A stretch of 5,647 nucleotides of DNA from Thermoplasmatales archaeon UBA582. Lineage in GTDB: Archaea > Thermoplasmatota > Thermoplasmata > Thermoplasmatales > Thermoplasmataceae. Positions within the stretch are counted from its first letter, which is position 1. Each line of letters opens with the position of its first letter. The notes beneath the pieces are model-generated. The model was not told the DNA's origin. It made no database searches and saw nothing but the letters and a program-made list of their open reading frames with translations. Both the position numbers and the translations under genes were made by a program. This document shows, one piece after another, positions 1 to 5,647 of this stretch. The DNA is taken from the NCBI GenBank assembly GCA_002502705.1, contig DAQB01000075.1:220-5866 (forward strand), written 5' to 3'.

Positions 1-234
1 AGGATCCATAACGGAAGGATCAGGGCAGAGGAGATACAGGAGAACGAGGTCATAGCCGCGATGAGGCTGTTTGCCAATACACAGGGTGTAATCTGTGCAC
101 CTGAGTCCGGTCATGCAATTGCGTCTGCTCTTAGATATGTTAAGGCCAATCCTGACGGTGACAAGACGGTTGTTGTTAACGTCAGTGGACATGGTCTGCT
201 TGATCTGTCAATTTTCCAGAAGGAAAAGAAATGA
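1..234 (+). CDS. trpB: Tryptophan synthase beta chain, TrpB2 type (3' end only)
   Basis: This is the last 77 codons of a pyridoxal-phosphate enzyme that condenses indole with a serine donor to give tryptophan. The reading frame is open from base 1 and ends at TGA 232-234; about four fifths of the gene lies upstream of the window. Two family landmarks are visible. APESGHA (residues 33-39 of the fragment) carries the Glu that in TrpB sits by the cofactor. VNVSGHG (near residue 60) carries the Ser that contacts the pyridine nitrogen. TrpB1 enzymes have SGRGDKD at this second place, while SGHG is the form I associate with the TrpB2 branch, so I call it TrpB2. Its stop overlaps the trpA start (ATGA), so it is the in-operon type. 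TrpB2 enzymes of archaea can differ from TrpB1 in partner affinity and in using O-phosphoserine; which donor applies here cannot be read from the tail. The family is secure, the subtype probable. Confidence 0.93.
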   Translation, partial: RIHNGRIRAEEIQENEVIAAMRLFANTQGVICAPESGHAIASALRYVKANPDGDKTVVVNVSGHGLLDLSIFQKEKK

Positions 235-971
235 AGAAGAATCTTTTCATATACCTGACACTGGGATACCCGGATAATGATACCCTGGTATCCTTCATCA
301 ATCAGATGGAAAAAGAAATGGTTGACGGGATCGAGTTTGGCCTCCCATCCAGGGATCCAAGGTATGACGGTCCGAAGATAAGGCTCACGCATAAGAGGAT
401 TGATTTGCATGAATTTTCAGGCTTCAGCGAGATATTTGAAAAAAGTGACAAGGTCAGCAACAGGAAGATAGCGCTATCCTACTTTTCTGATCTATCACGA
501 GACCTGGATGGATATATATCATTCATGAAAACTTATGGGATAACGGAGGTAATCGTCCCCGACATGCTGATAGATTTTCCGTCAGATATTGATCAAGCAG
601 TGAAGAAACTCCTGGACTCGGGCATTTCATTCATACCTTTCTTCAATGCAGCCACCCCGGACAGTGTGATTCGAAAGGTTCTTTCCATTACGAAATCGTG
701 GATATACTACGGCCTGCAGCCGTCAACAGGCATAAACATGCCCTTCAATGTTGATACAGTTGCTGCACGTGCAATGGAAGTGTGCGCAGGAAGGTCCGTC
801 ATTTTCGGTTTCGGGATAAGGAACCGCTCAGATATAATGGCAATCCTTAAACACGGCGGCGACGGGGGGGCAATAGGATCTGCGCTTATAGATGACATAT
901 CCAGCCATAATTTTACTGCTGCTTATGACAAGATAAAGGAATTCAGGGAGGCACTGGACAGTGTTATATGA
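231..971 (+). CDS. trpA: Tryptophan synthase alpha chain
   Basis: TrpA cleaves indole-3-glycerol phosphate to indole and glyceraldehyde 3-phosphate and normally passes the indole to TrpB. The protein has 246 residues, at the short end for this TIM-barrel family (E. coli 268). Visible landmarks are YLTLGYP (8-14), then GIEFGLP and DPRYDGP, which place the catalytic acids at Glu35 (E. coli Glu49) and Asp46 (Asp60) and the signalling Asp at Asp42 (Asp56). FFNAATPD (137-144) matches the usual PPNA.DD strand. GFGI (193-196) and GSA (216-218) form the phosphate site. Loop 6 reads YYGLQPSTG (159-167): the Thr-Gly end is kept, but the segment is one residue shorter than the usual YLLSRAGVTG and lacks its Arg. 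The ATG start overlaps the trpB stop by four bases and has AGAAGGA at 218-224, six bases upstream. A run of seven G at 864-870 falls in a conserved motif and causes no frame change. Confidence 0.95.
   Translation: MKKNLFIYLTLGYPDNDTLVSFINQMEKEMVDGIEFGLPSRDPRYDGPKIRLTHKRIDLHEFSGFSEIFEKSDKVSNRKIALSYFSDLSRDLDGYISFMKTYGITEVIVPDMLIDFPSDIDQAVKKLLDSGISFIPFFNAATPDSVIRKVLSITKSWIYYGLQPSTGINMPFNVDTVAARAMEVCAGRSVIFGFGIRNRSDIMAILKHGGDGGAIGSALIDDISSHNFTAAYDKIKEFREALDSVI
946..951 (+). promoter_or_regulatory. Shine-Dalgarno sequence of trpD
   Basis: GGGAGG lies within the end of trpA, nine bases before GTG at 961. It supports GTG as the trpD start, because the next in-frame ATG (1027) would remove the first amino-terminal helix of the protein. 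Confidence 0.75.
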
Positions 972-1959
972 TATTGATATTATAATCGATAGGCGGGATC
1001 TGAACGAACAGCATGCTTTTGATCTGATGAAGACGCTGATAGCAAGTGGAACTGACCTGGAAAAGACAGTATTCCTGCTTGCAATGCACATGAAGGGGGT
1101 CACAGGGCAGGAACTGACTGGTTTTGCAAATGCTGTCAGGTCTGAGGCAACAATAGAGCCGGTTGAGGATACGAGCGATATTGTCGGCACAGGAGGGGAT
1201 GGGAAGAATACAATAAACGTAAGCACTGCCGCTTCCATTCTGTGCGCCGGTCTTGGAATCAGGATGGCAAAACATGGAAACCGTGCGATCACGAGTCCGC
1301 AGGGCAGTGGTGACATTCTCTCCAAAATGGGGTATAAATTCGAGAAGACCAGGGAACAGATAATCGAGGATATTGAAAGAATGAACTTCGCCTATATCCT
1401 GGCTCCGCATTACAATTCATCATTTGCAAAATTTTTCCCAGCAAGAAAGATGCTCACATTCAAGACTATAATGAACTACCTCGGGCCAATCACAAACCCA
1501 TGCGACCCGGATACGATAGTCATAGGATCATCTGACCAGGAGATATGTGCCCTCTATGCAGATTTTCTTTCCATAAGGCGGAAGAGGGGATTCATTGTGC
1601 ATGGAAAGGATGGCATGGATGAAATTTCTCCTGTATCCGAAACCAATGCTATCCTAGTGGATGCCCAGAGAAAAGAGATTGTCATAGATCCAAAAGCAAT
1701 TGACCTGCCAGAAATATCCTATCATAACATATCCTTCCCAGATCCTGCGAAAAACCGCCAAAAATTCCTCGACGGCCTCTTCGGGAGGGATGAGAAGATA
1801 TCGTCGTTTATCGCACTAAATGCTGCGCCTCTTCTCATGCTTAAGAAGGATGCATCTGACGTCGAAGAAGGATATTCCATTGCGAGAGACGCGATAAAGA
1901 AGGGAATCGGCAAAAAGGCATTCAAAAAGATATCAGGAGGTGTCGAGAGGATTGACTGA
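961..1959 (+). CDS. trpD: Anthranilate phosphoribosyltransferase
   Basis: TrpD joins anthranilate to 5-phosphoribosyl diphosphate (PRPP), the second committed step of tryptophan synthesis. The protein has 332 residues, close to the 340-345 usual for the family, so it is complete and not fused to TrpG. A small amino-terminal helical part (about 1-65) is followed by the nucleoside phosphorylase-like fold. GTGGDG (76-81) and KHGNR (104-108) are the PRPP diphosphate and anthranilate-side motifs. Arg162 in FFPARKML corresponds to the conserved anthranilate-contacting Arg. NYLGPITNP (172-180) is the family strand, and the acidic pair Asp220-Glu221 in DGMDE binds magnesium. The usual HHPAM stretch is altered to PHYNSS (149-154). 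The start is GTG with a good Shine-Dalgarno site, overlapping trpA by 11 bases. Its own end contains the ribosome binding site and start of trpF. Confidence 0.95.
   Translation: MLYDIDIIIDRRDLNEQHAFDLMKTLIASGTDLEKTVFLLAMHMKGVTGQELTGFANAVRSEATIEPVEDTSDIVGTGGDGKNTINVSTAASILCAGLGIRMAKHGNRAITSPQGSGDILSKMGYKFEKTREQIIEDIERMNFAYILAPHYNSSFAKFFPARKMLTFKTIMNYLGPITNPCDPDTIVIGSSDQEICALYADFLSIRRKRGFIVHGKDGMDEISPVSETNAILVDAQRKEIVIDPKAIDLPEISYHNISFPDPAKNRQKFLDGLFGRDEKISSFIALNAAPLLMLKKDASDVEEGYSIARDAIKKGIGKKAFKKISGGVERID
1935..1942 (+). promoter_or_regulatory. Shine-Dalgarno sequence that fixes the trpF start
   Basis: AGGAGGTG matches the complement of the archaeal 16S rRNA 3' end over eight bases. It lies nine bases before TTG at 1952. 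The upstream in-frame GTG at 1940 sits inside this site and could not use it, so TTG 1952 is the better start. Confidence 0.75.
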
Positions 1960-2542
1960 TCCGCTTATCAAGATATGCGGGCTCACCAGGATTGATGATG
2001 CCAGATTAGCAGCGGAGCGGGGGGCAGATATACTTGGGCTTGTATTTTCAAAAAGATCAAGGAGGCGCGTCAGCATTGACACTGCAAGGCAGGTCACCAG
2101 CATAGGAAAGGGTGTTGCTGGAGTTTACACATCAATGGATGAGATAGGTGATGAGGTACGATACCTGGATTACATACAATTGCATTTCAGGCACAGCATT
2201 ACGGACATACAGAAAGTAAAGGAGATGAGCGGGCTAAAGACAATATCTGTCGTAGCGTCGCTCGATCCAGATATCCCTGGCTCAATATCATCATACCGCA
2301 AGGCAGGTACCGACTATGTCCTTCTGGAATTTGTTTCCGGTTTCAGGAATCATCATGATCTTGCATCGATTATCGCAGACAGGTTCGAGATAGGCTTATC
2401 AGGCAGGATCTCTGTGGATGACCTGCCTGTTGTCAAGAAACTTAAGCCTACTATAATAGACGCAAGCAGCTCAATTGAGATTGAACCCGGAATAAAGGAT
2501 CATGAAAAACTGGCCCTTTACCTGAAAGAGGCGAAAAGCTGA
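1952..2542 (+). CDS. trpF: Phosphoribosylanthranilate isomerase, divergent active site
   Basis: TrpF catalyses the Amadori rearrangement of phosphoribosylanthranilate to the deoxyribulose form used by TrpC. From TTG 1952 it has 196 residues, normal for this small TIM barrel. The longer GTG form starting at 1940 adds only four residues and lies within the Shine-Dalgarno site. Visible motifs are KICGLTR (7-13) with the catalytic-base Cys9, ADILGLVF (25-32), SRRRVS (36-41), IQLH (75-78), and a final IDASSSIE...EPGIKD (169-183) that matches the family's VDVSSGVE..PG.KD. Two things are odd. The strand that normally reads LLD, with the general-acid Asp, reads LLE (Glu126). The GG(S/T)G loop that usually follows is absent, replaced by VSGFRNHHD. 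QLHG is QLHF here. The operon has no other isomerase candidate in view, so I still call it TrpF. It overlaps trpD by eight bases and abuts trpE. Confidence 0.88.
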   Translation: MTDPLIKICGLTRIDDARLAAERGADILGLVFSKRSRRRVSIDTARQVTSIGKGVAGVYTSMDEIGDEVRYLDYIQLHFRHSITDIQKVKEMSGLKTISVVASLDPDIPGSISSYRKAGTDYVLLEFVSGFRNHHDLASIIADRFEIGLSGRISVDDLPVVKKLKPTIIDASSSIEIEPGIKDHEKLALYLKEAKS

Positions 2543-3709
2543 ATGATTTTCGACAAGGTTCGTGATTTTGAGGAGTCTGAAAACATCTTCTATTTCTGCA
2601 GGTTTGACAGGGACAATCCCCTGGTCGGAAAGGAGTTACTTATGCATGGAAACGGATCCATCATGAAAGCAGATGGTAACTTTGAATCTTTCATGCATAA
2701 TATTACAGACAGTTTATCAGAAGACATTTACTACATGCCACTCTTCGTTCCTTTCGATTATATATCTTCCATATTTCCGGATATTCCAATAAAGAGATCT
2801 GAACTGCCTTTGATGCAGTCCTTCGTACCTGATGAGGTTATTTCCAGCCAGATCCTGAGGGAGAGGTCGCACATATCTGCCTTTCATTCTGCGCCTTTCC
2901 ATGATCACGAACTTTCTGAAAAAATTGCCGGGGCGGTCGAAAGGATAAGGGCAGGTGAACTTCTTCAGGTCGTTCTTTCCAGAAGGTTTGAACTGCCGGA
3001 AATGGATCTTATATCCGTAGCAAGGAAAAATCTGCAGAGTGATCTTTCGCTTTATGTTTTCTATTACAGATCTAACGGCATTGAGATATCAGGTTCATCA
3101 CCGGAGAACCTGGTATCAAGATCTGGTGAAAACCTTGAAATTTTCCCGATTGCTGGCACAATAAACAGGTCTAGCGACATAAAGGAGGATTCAATCCTTG
3201 GATCTCATCTTATGAATTCTGAAAAGGATAAGCTTGAACACCGCATGCTCGTGGATCTAGCGAGAAATGATCTCGGGAAAGTTTCTGCTACCGGCACCGT
3301 CAGGGTTGAAAGATCAATGTTTCTCAGGAAATATGCTTCGGTACAGCACATCGTAAGCCATGTAACATCAAACCTCAAGGACGGACTTGGAAATTCAGAT
3401 GTAATCAAAGCGACATTTCCTGCCGGAACAGTTTCAGGTGCGCCGAAGAAGAGGGCAGTTCAGCTTATTTCAGAATATGAGGAATCTGAAAGGGGGCCTT
3501 ATTCAGGTGCGATCGGCCTGGTGGGCAAGGACTCAATGGATCTTGCACTTCTGATAAGAAGCGTTTTCAGATACCAGAACCACTGCTACACTCAGGCTGG
3601 CGCCGGCATAGTCAAGGATTCAGATCCAGCTATGGAGGTACAGGAGATGTTCAACAAATCAATCAGTGCAACTGGAGGAATGCTTAATGAAAGTATTGAT
3701 AATCGATAA
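2543..3709 (+). CDS. trpE: Anthranilate synthase component I
   Basis: TrpE binds chorismate and, with ammonia delivered by TrpG, makes anthranilate and pyruvate. The protein has 388 residues, shorter than many TrpE (420-520), with the loss in the amino-terminal half. The catalytic chorismate-binding domain covers about 123-385: LLQVVLSRRF (140-149), SGSSPEN (183-189), PIAGT (202-206), LEHRMLVDLARNDLG (231-245), QHIVSHV (268-274), FPAGTVSGAPK (292-302) and GAGIVKDSDP near the end. PabB and isochorismate synthase share this fold, but the place in a complete trp operon directly before trpG decides for TrpE. The first 120 residues are poorly recognisable. An EES near residue 10 could be the remnant of the LLES tryptophan-binding motif, but this is weak. 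ATG at 2543 abuts the trpF stop. GAGG at 2528-2531 is a modest ribosome site, so coupling to trpF is likely. Confidence 0.94.
   Translation: MIFDKVRDFEESENIFYFCRFDRDNPLVGKELLMHGNGSIMKADGNFESFMHNITDSLSEDIYYMPLFVPFDYISSIFPDIPIKRSELPLMQSFVPDEVISSQILRERSHISAFHSAPFHDHELSEKIAGAVERIRAGELLQVVLSRRFELPEMDLISVARKNLQSDLSLYVFYYRSNGIEISGSSPENLVSRSGENLEIFPIAGTINRSSDIKEDSILGSHLMNSEKDKLEHRMLVDLARNDLGKVSATGTVRVERSMFLRKYASVQHIVSHVTSNLKDGLGNSDVIKATFPAGTVSGAPKKRAVQLISEYEESERGPYSGAIGLVGKDSMDLALLIRSVFRYQNHCYTQAGAGIVKDSDPAMEVQEMFNKSISATGGMLNESIDNR
3674..3678 (+). promoter_or_regulatory. Shine-Dalgarno sequence that fixes the trpG start
   Basis: GGAGG within the trpE 3' end lies eight bases before ATG 3687. The in-frame GTG at 3666 is upstream of this site and would add seven residues before the family's usual KVLIIDNYDSF beginning, so ATG 3687 is preferred. 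Confidence 0.75.
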
Positions 3710-4244
3710 CTATGATTCATTTGTCTATAACATAAAGCAGGCAGTTGAAGCTCTTGGCCACAGCGTTGAGATGAAAGAAAACGACAGGGTCAAAGGCATT
3801 GACGTAAATGAAGCGGATGCGATCATAATTTCGCCCGGCCCTGGAAATCCTAAATATACAAGGGACCGTGGTTCAACAACTGAAGTACTTGAACTGGGCA
3901 GTAAGAGAGTCCTTGGCATATGCTTTGGTCACCAGTTACTCGCAACCATGCTTGGCTGCAATGTCAGGCGGGCTGAAAGCATAAAACATGGTGAGATTGA
4001 TACAATAAGGCATTTTTCATCGCCACTTTACAGGGATGTTCCTGAGGAATTCAGTGCCGTCAGGTATCATTCGCTTGTTATCGATCCTTCTGCATCAATA
4101 ATCGTGGATTCTATTGCGAAGTCGGATAATTCTATCATGGGTTTCCACACCGCTGACAACAAGACTTTCGGTATACAGTTCCACCCTGAAAGTCATTTCA
4201 CAGAATATGGTGACAGGATCATAAGGAATTTTTTGGTGGGTTAA
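3687..4244 (+). CDS. trpG: Anthranilate synthase component II (glutamine amidotransferase)
   Basis: TrpG hydrolyses glutamine and channels the ammonia to TrpE. It is a 185-residue class I amidotransferase, the normal size for a stand-alone TrpG. The protein opens directly with KVLIIDNYDSFVYN, as is usual in the family. SPGPGNP (49-55) gives the oxyanion loop and GICFGHQ (77-83) carries the nucleophile Cys79. The other two triad members are His166 and Glu168 in GIQFHPES (162-169). YHSLVID (127-133) is also typical. The catalytic triad is intact. The usual GVCLGHQ is GICFGHQ, a conservative change. PabA is nearly indistinguishable by sequence, and one protein may serve both folate and tryptophan synthesis, but nothing here shows that. 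The gene overlaps trpE by 23 bases, which suits co-production of the two subunits of one complex, and its TAA shares one base with the trpC ATG. Confidence 0.95.
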   Translation: MKVLIIDNYDSFVYNIKQAVEALGHSVEMKENDRVKGIDVNEADAIIISPGPGNPKYTRDRGSTTEVLELGSKRVLGICFGHQLLATMLGCNVRRAESIKHGEIDTIRHFSSPLYRDVPEEFSAVRYHSLVIDPSASIIVDSIAKSDNSIMGFHTADNKTFGIQFHPESHFTEYGDRIIRNFLVG

Positions 4245-4966
4245 TGTCGGTCGTTGAAGAAATATACAGGAAAAACCCAAAAAGGGAACCCATCACGTCA
4301 TGCATGCGCAGGCGTCGTATTCTGAGCCTTACGAAATCCCTCACAGATTCAGGAAAGGAAGGAAGGCATCCCGTCATAGCTGAATTCAAGAGATCATCTC
4401 CGTCAGGATTCAGCATTCCTCATGGGATGGAGATGCATGTTTATTTCGAAAAGATCCTGCATTTTGGAATATCAGGCATCAGTGTCCTGACAGAACCGGA
4501 CTATTTCCATGGTTCATATTCTGATCTCCTGGAAGCTTCTGTCCTTGATATTCCAGTCCTGGCAAAGGATTTCATTTCCAGCAGGGAAATGATTCTAAGC
4601 TCGTATTATTCAGGAGCGGACGCAATCCTGCTGATTGCAGATTTCCTGTCAGAGGAGGAGCTCAGAAACCTGTCGGGATATGCGATGGATCTTGGGCTGG
4701 AGGTTGTGACTGAGTTCCATTCAATCAGTATGCTAGAGAAATGCAAACCTGATACATACAGCATACTGGGATACAACAGGCGGAACCTTTTGACCATGCA
4801 GATAGAGGACGAAACAAAAACTGTGATTACCAGGATAAAGGGAATGCCAGGAATAAAGATACTGGAGAGCGGGCTCGATTACACTGACATACCATCCCTG
4901 TACAGGGAAAATTTTTCTGGTTTCCTGATCGGTACATCGATGCTTAACAGGATGGGGGCGGCTTGA
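4244..4966 (+). CDS. trpC: Indole-3-glycerol phosphate synthase
   Basis: TrpC decarboxylates and cyclises the TrpF product to indole-3-glycerol phosphate, the TrpA substrate. It has 240 residues and is a single-domain TIM barrel close in size to the Sulfolobus enzyme, not fused to TrpF. The catalytic set is complete by comparison with that enzyme: Glu47 and Lys49 in IAEFKRSSPSG, Lys108 in VLAKDF (general acid), Glu157 in VVTEFHS, Asn178 in GYNRRNL and Ser209 in LESGL. SVLTEPDYFHGS (80-91) and FLIGTSML near the end complete the barrel signature and phosphate site. The start ATG overlaps the trpG stop as TAATG. The ribosome site is weak (GGTGGG at 4235-4240, only three bases away), so translation probably depends on ribosomes finishing trpG. 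Its own end overlaps the next gene as TGATG. Confidence 0.96.
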   Translation: MSVVEEIYRKNPKREPITSCMRRRRILSLTKSLTDSGKEGRHPVIAEFKRSSPSGFSIPHGMEMHVYFEKILHFGISGISVLTEPDYFHGSYSDLLEASVLDIPVLAKDFISSREMILSSYYSGADAILLIADFLSEEELRNLSGYAMDLGLEVVTEFHSISMLEKCKPDTYSILGYNRRNLLTMQIEDETKTVITRIKGMPGIKILESGLDYTDIPSLYRENFSGFLIGTSMLNRMGAA

Positions 4967-5647
4967 TGCGATTTTCTTTCAATATAACGGACAACATCGA
5001 ATTCTACGACGGAAAGTTCCTTATGATTGCAGGCCCGTGCGCAGTTGAAAGCGAGGAACAGATTGTAAAAACTGCAAAATTTCTCTCAAAACTCGGTGTG
5101 AAGGTATTGAGAGGGGGCGCCTATAAGCCCCGGACAAGTCCGGATTCATTCCAGGGCCTTGGAAAGGAAGGCCTCCGGCTCCTGAAGATTGCGAGGGAGG
5201 AGACAGGAATGGCGATAGCAACTGAGCTCATGGATACAGACGATCTTTCCGTACTGATGGACGCTTCTGACATAATACAGATTGGTTCTAGGAATTCCCA
5301 GAATTTCTCTCTTCTCAAAAAGGTTGGAAGAACCAATGTTCCGGTCTTGCTTAAAAGGGGTTTTGGAAACACTCTTGATGAGTTGATCAATGCGTCGAAA
5401 TACATAACAAAAGAGGGGAACAACAAGGTAATACTTGCCGAGAGGGGGATAAGGACATTCGAGCAGTCAACGCGGTTCACCCTAGAAATATCAGCTGTCC
5501 CGGTACTGCAGGAGAGAACGGATCTTCCTGTTATCGTCGATCCTAGCCATCCTGCCGGCATATCCCGATATGTATCCCCGCTTGCAAAAGCAGGCCTGGC
5601 AGTCGGAGCAGACGGCCTGATTATAGAGGTGCATCCAAACCCAGTTG
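4966..5647 (+). CDS. aroF: DAHP synthase, type I-beta, no regulatory domain (3' end missing)
   Basis: 3-Deoxy-D-arabino-heptulosonate 7-phosphate (DAHP) synthase joins phosphoenolpyruvate and erythrose 4-phosphate, the first step of the shikimate pathway. There are 227 codons open to the window end without a stop; the last part of the protein is missing. IAGPCAVES (21-29) holds metal ligand Cys25. RGGAYKPRTSP (49-59) has the KPRTS of DAHP synthases, not the KANRSS of the related KDO8P synthase. Further motifs are QIGSRNSQNF (105-114), LLKRG (128-132) and ERGIRTFE (159-166). DPSH (192-195) holds His195 and IIEVHPNP (219-226) holds Glu221. The fourth ligand (Asp) would lie just outside. The barrel starts within about 20 residues of the ATG, so the amino-terminal regulatory domain of the Thermotoga enzyme is absent, as in Pyrococcus. 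A fused chorismate mutase at the missing end cannot be excluded. The ATG overlaps the trpC stop by one base. Confidence 0.95.
   Translation, partial: MRFSFNITDNIEFYDGKFLMIAGPCAVESEEQIVKTAKFLSKLGVKVLRGGAYKPRTSPDSFQGLGKEGLRLLKIAREETGMAIATELMDTDDLSVLMDASDIIQIGSRNSQNFSLLKKVGRTNVPVLLKRGFGNTLDELINASKYITKEGNNKVILAERGIRTFEQSTRFTLEISAVPVLQERTDLPVIVDPSHPAGISRYVSPLAKAGLAVGADGLIIEVHPNPV

Noticed and set aside
95..277. Small + strand reading frame of 60 codons across the trpB/trpA junction
   Set aside because: It is out of frame with both conserved genes and its translation shows nothing recognisable.
864..870. Run of seven G in trpA as a possible frameshift or slippage site
   Set aside because: Conserved TrpA sequence (GFGI before, GSA after) is in the same frame on both sides, so no frameshift is needed.
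828..1325. Long reading frame on the minus strand (165 codons) opposite trpA/trpD
   Set aside because: It lies opposite well-conserved trpA and trpD sequence, its translation has no recognisable motif, and there is no sign of its own ribosome site. It is an antisense shadow.
964..1410. Minus-strand reading frame of 148 codons opposite trpD
   Set aside because: It covers the GTGGDG and KHGNR regions of trpD on the other strand and has no features of its own.
3666..3686. GTG start for trpG seven codons upstream
   Set aside because: The GGAGG site at 3674-3678 is downstream of it and properly spaced for ATG 3687, which gives the usual TrpG beginning.
4229..4234. Run of six T as a possible archaeal terminator before trpC
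   Set aside because: It is inside the trpG coding end (IRNFLVG), and trpC begins overlapping the stop, so termination here would break up the operon.
5121..5561. Minus-strand reading frame of 146 codons near the right edge
   Set aside because: The + strand here encodes conserved DAHP synthase motifs (KPRTSP through DPSH) without interruption, so the antisense frame is a by-product.

Overview
The window is a single, tightly packed tryptophan biosynthesis operon, all on the + strand, with no intergenic space and no gene on the other strand that I can support. The order is trpB (3' end only), trpA, trpD, trpF, trpE, trpG, trpC, then a DAHP synthase gene that runs off the right edge. Six genes are complete and two are cut by the window ends. 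The DAHP synthase has no stop codon inside the window, so a search for closed reading frames would miss it.

The organism is most likely an archaeon, and I would guess a member of the Thermoplasmata lineage, though that level is inference. The signs are heavy use of AGG/AGA for arginine and ATA for isoleucine, a TrpB tail of the TrpB2 type (SGHG rather than the SGRGDKD of TrpB1), GTG and TTG starts behind strong GGAGG(TG) Shine-Dalgarno sequences, compact single-domain trp enzymes, and a type I-beta DAHP synthase without a regulatory domain. Sequence alone does not fix the species.

Layout: 1-234 trpB C-terminus; 231-971 trpA; 961-1959 trpD; 1952-2542 trpF; 2543-3709 trpE; 3687-4244 trpG; 4244-4966 trpC; 4966-5647 aroF (partial). 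Neighbours overlap by 4, 11, 8, 0 (abutting), 23, 1 and 1 bases. This implies one polycistronic transcript with translational coupling throughout. The promoter and any operator lie upstream of the window, and the terminator lies downstream.

Together the genes supply every step from chorismate to tryptophan: TrpE/TrpG make anthranilate, TrpD adds the phosphoribosyl group, TrpF isomerises, TrpC closes the indole ring, and TrpA/TrpB release indole and condense it with a serine donor. The DAHP synthase at the end adds the first step of the shikimate pathway, so the operon controls both entry of carbon and its final commitment to tryptophan.

I found no previously undescribed system. The points most worth a second look are enzymological: a TrpF with Glu in place of the usual catalytic Asp and without the GG(S/T)G loop, a TrpA with an altered loop 6 next to a TrpB2-type partner, a short TrpE amino-terminal region, and the DAHP synthase without a regulatory domain inside a trp operon.
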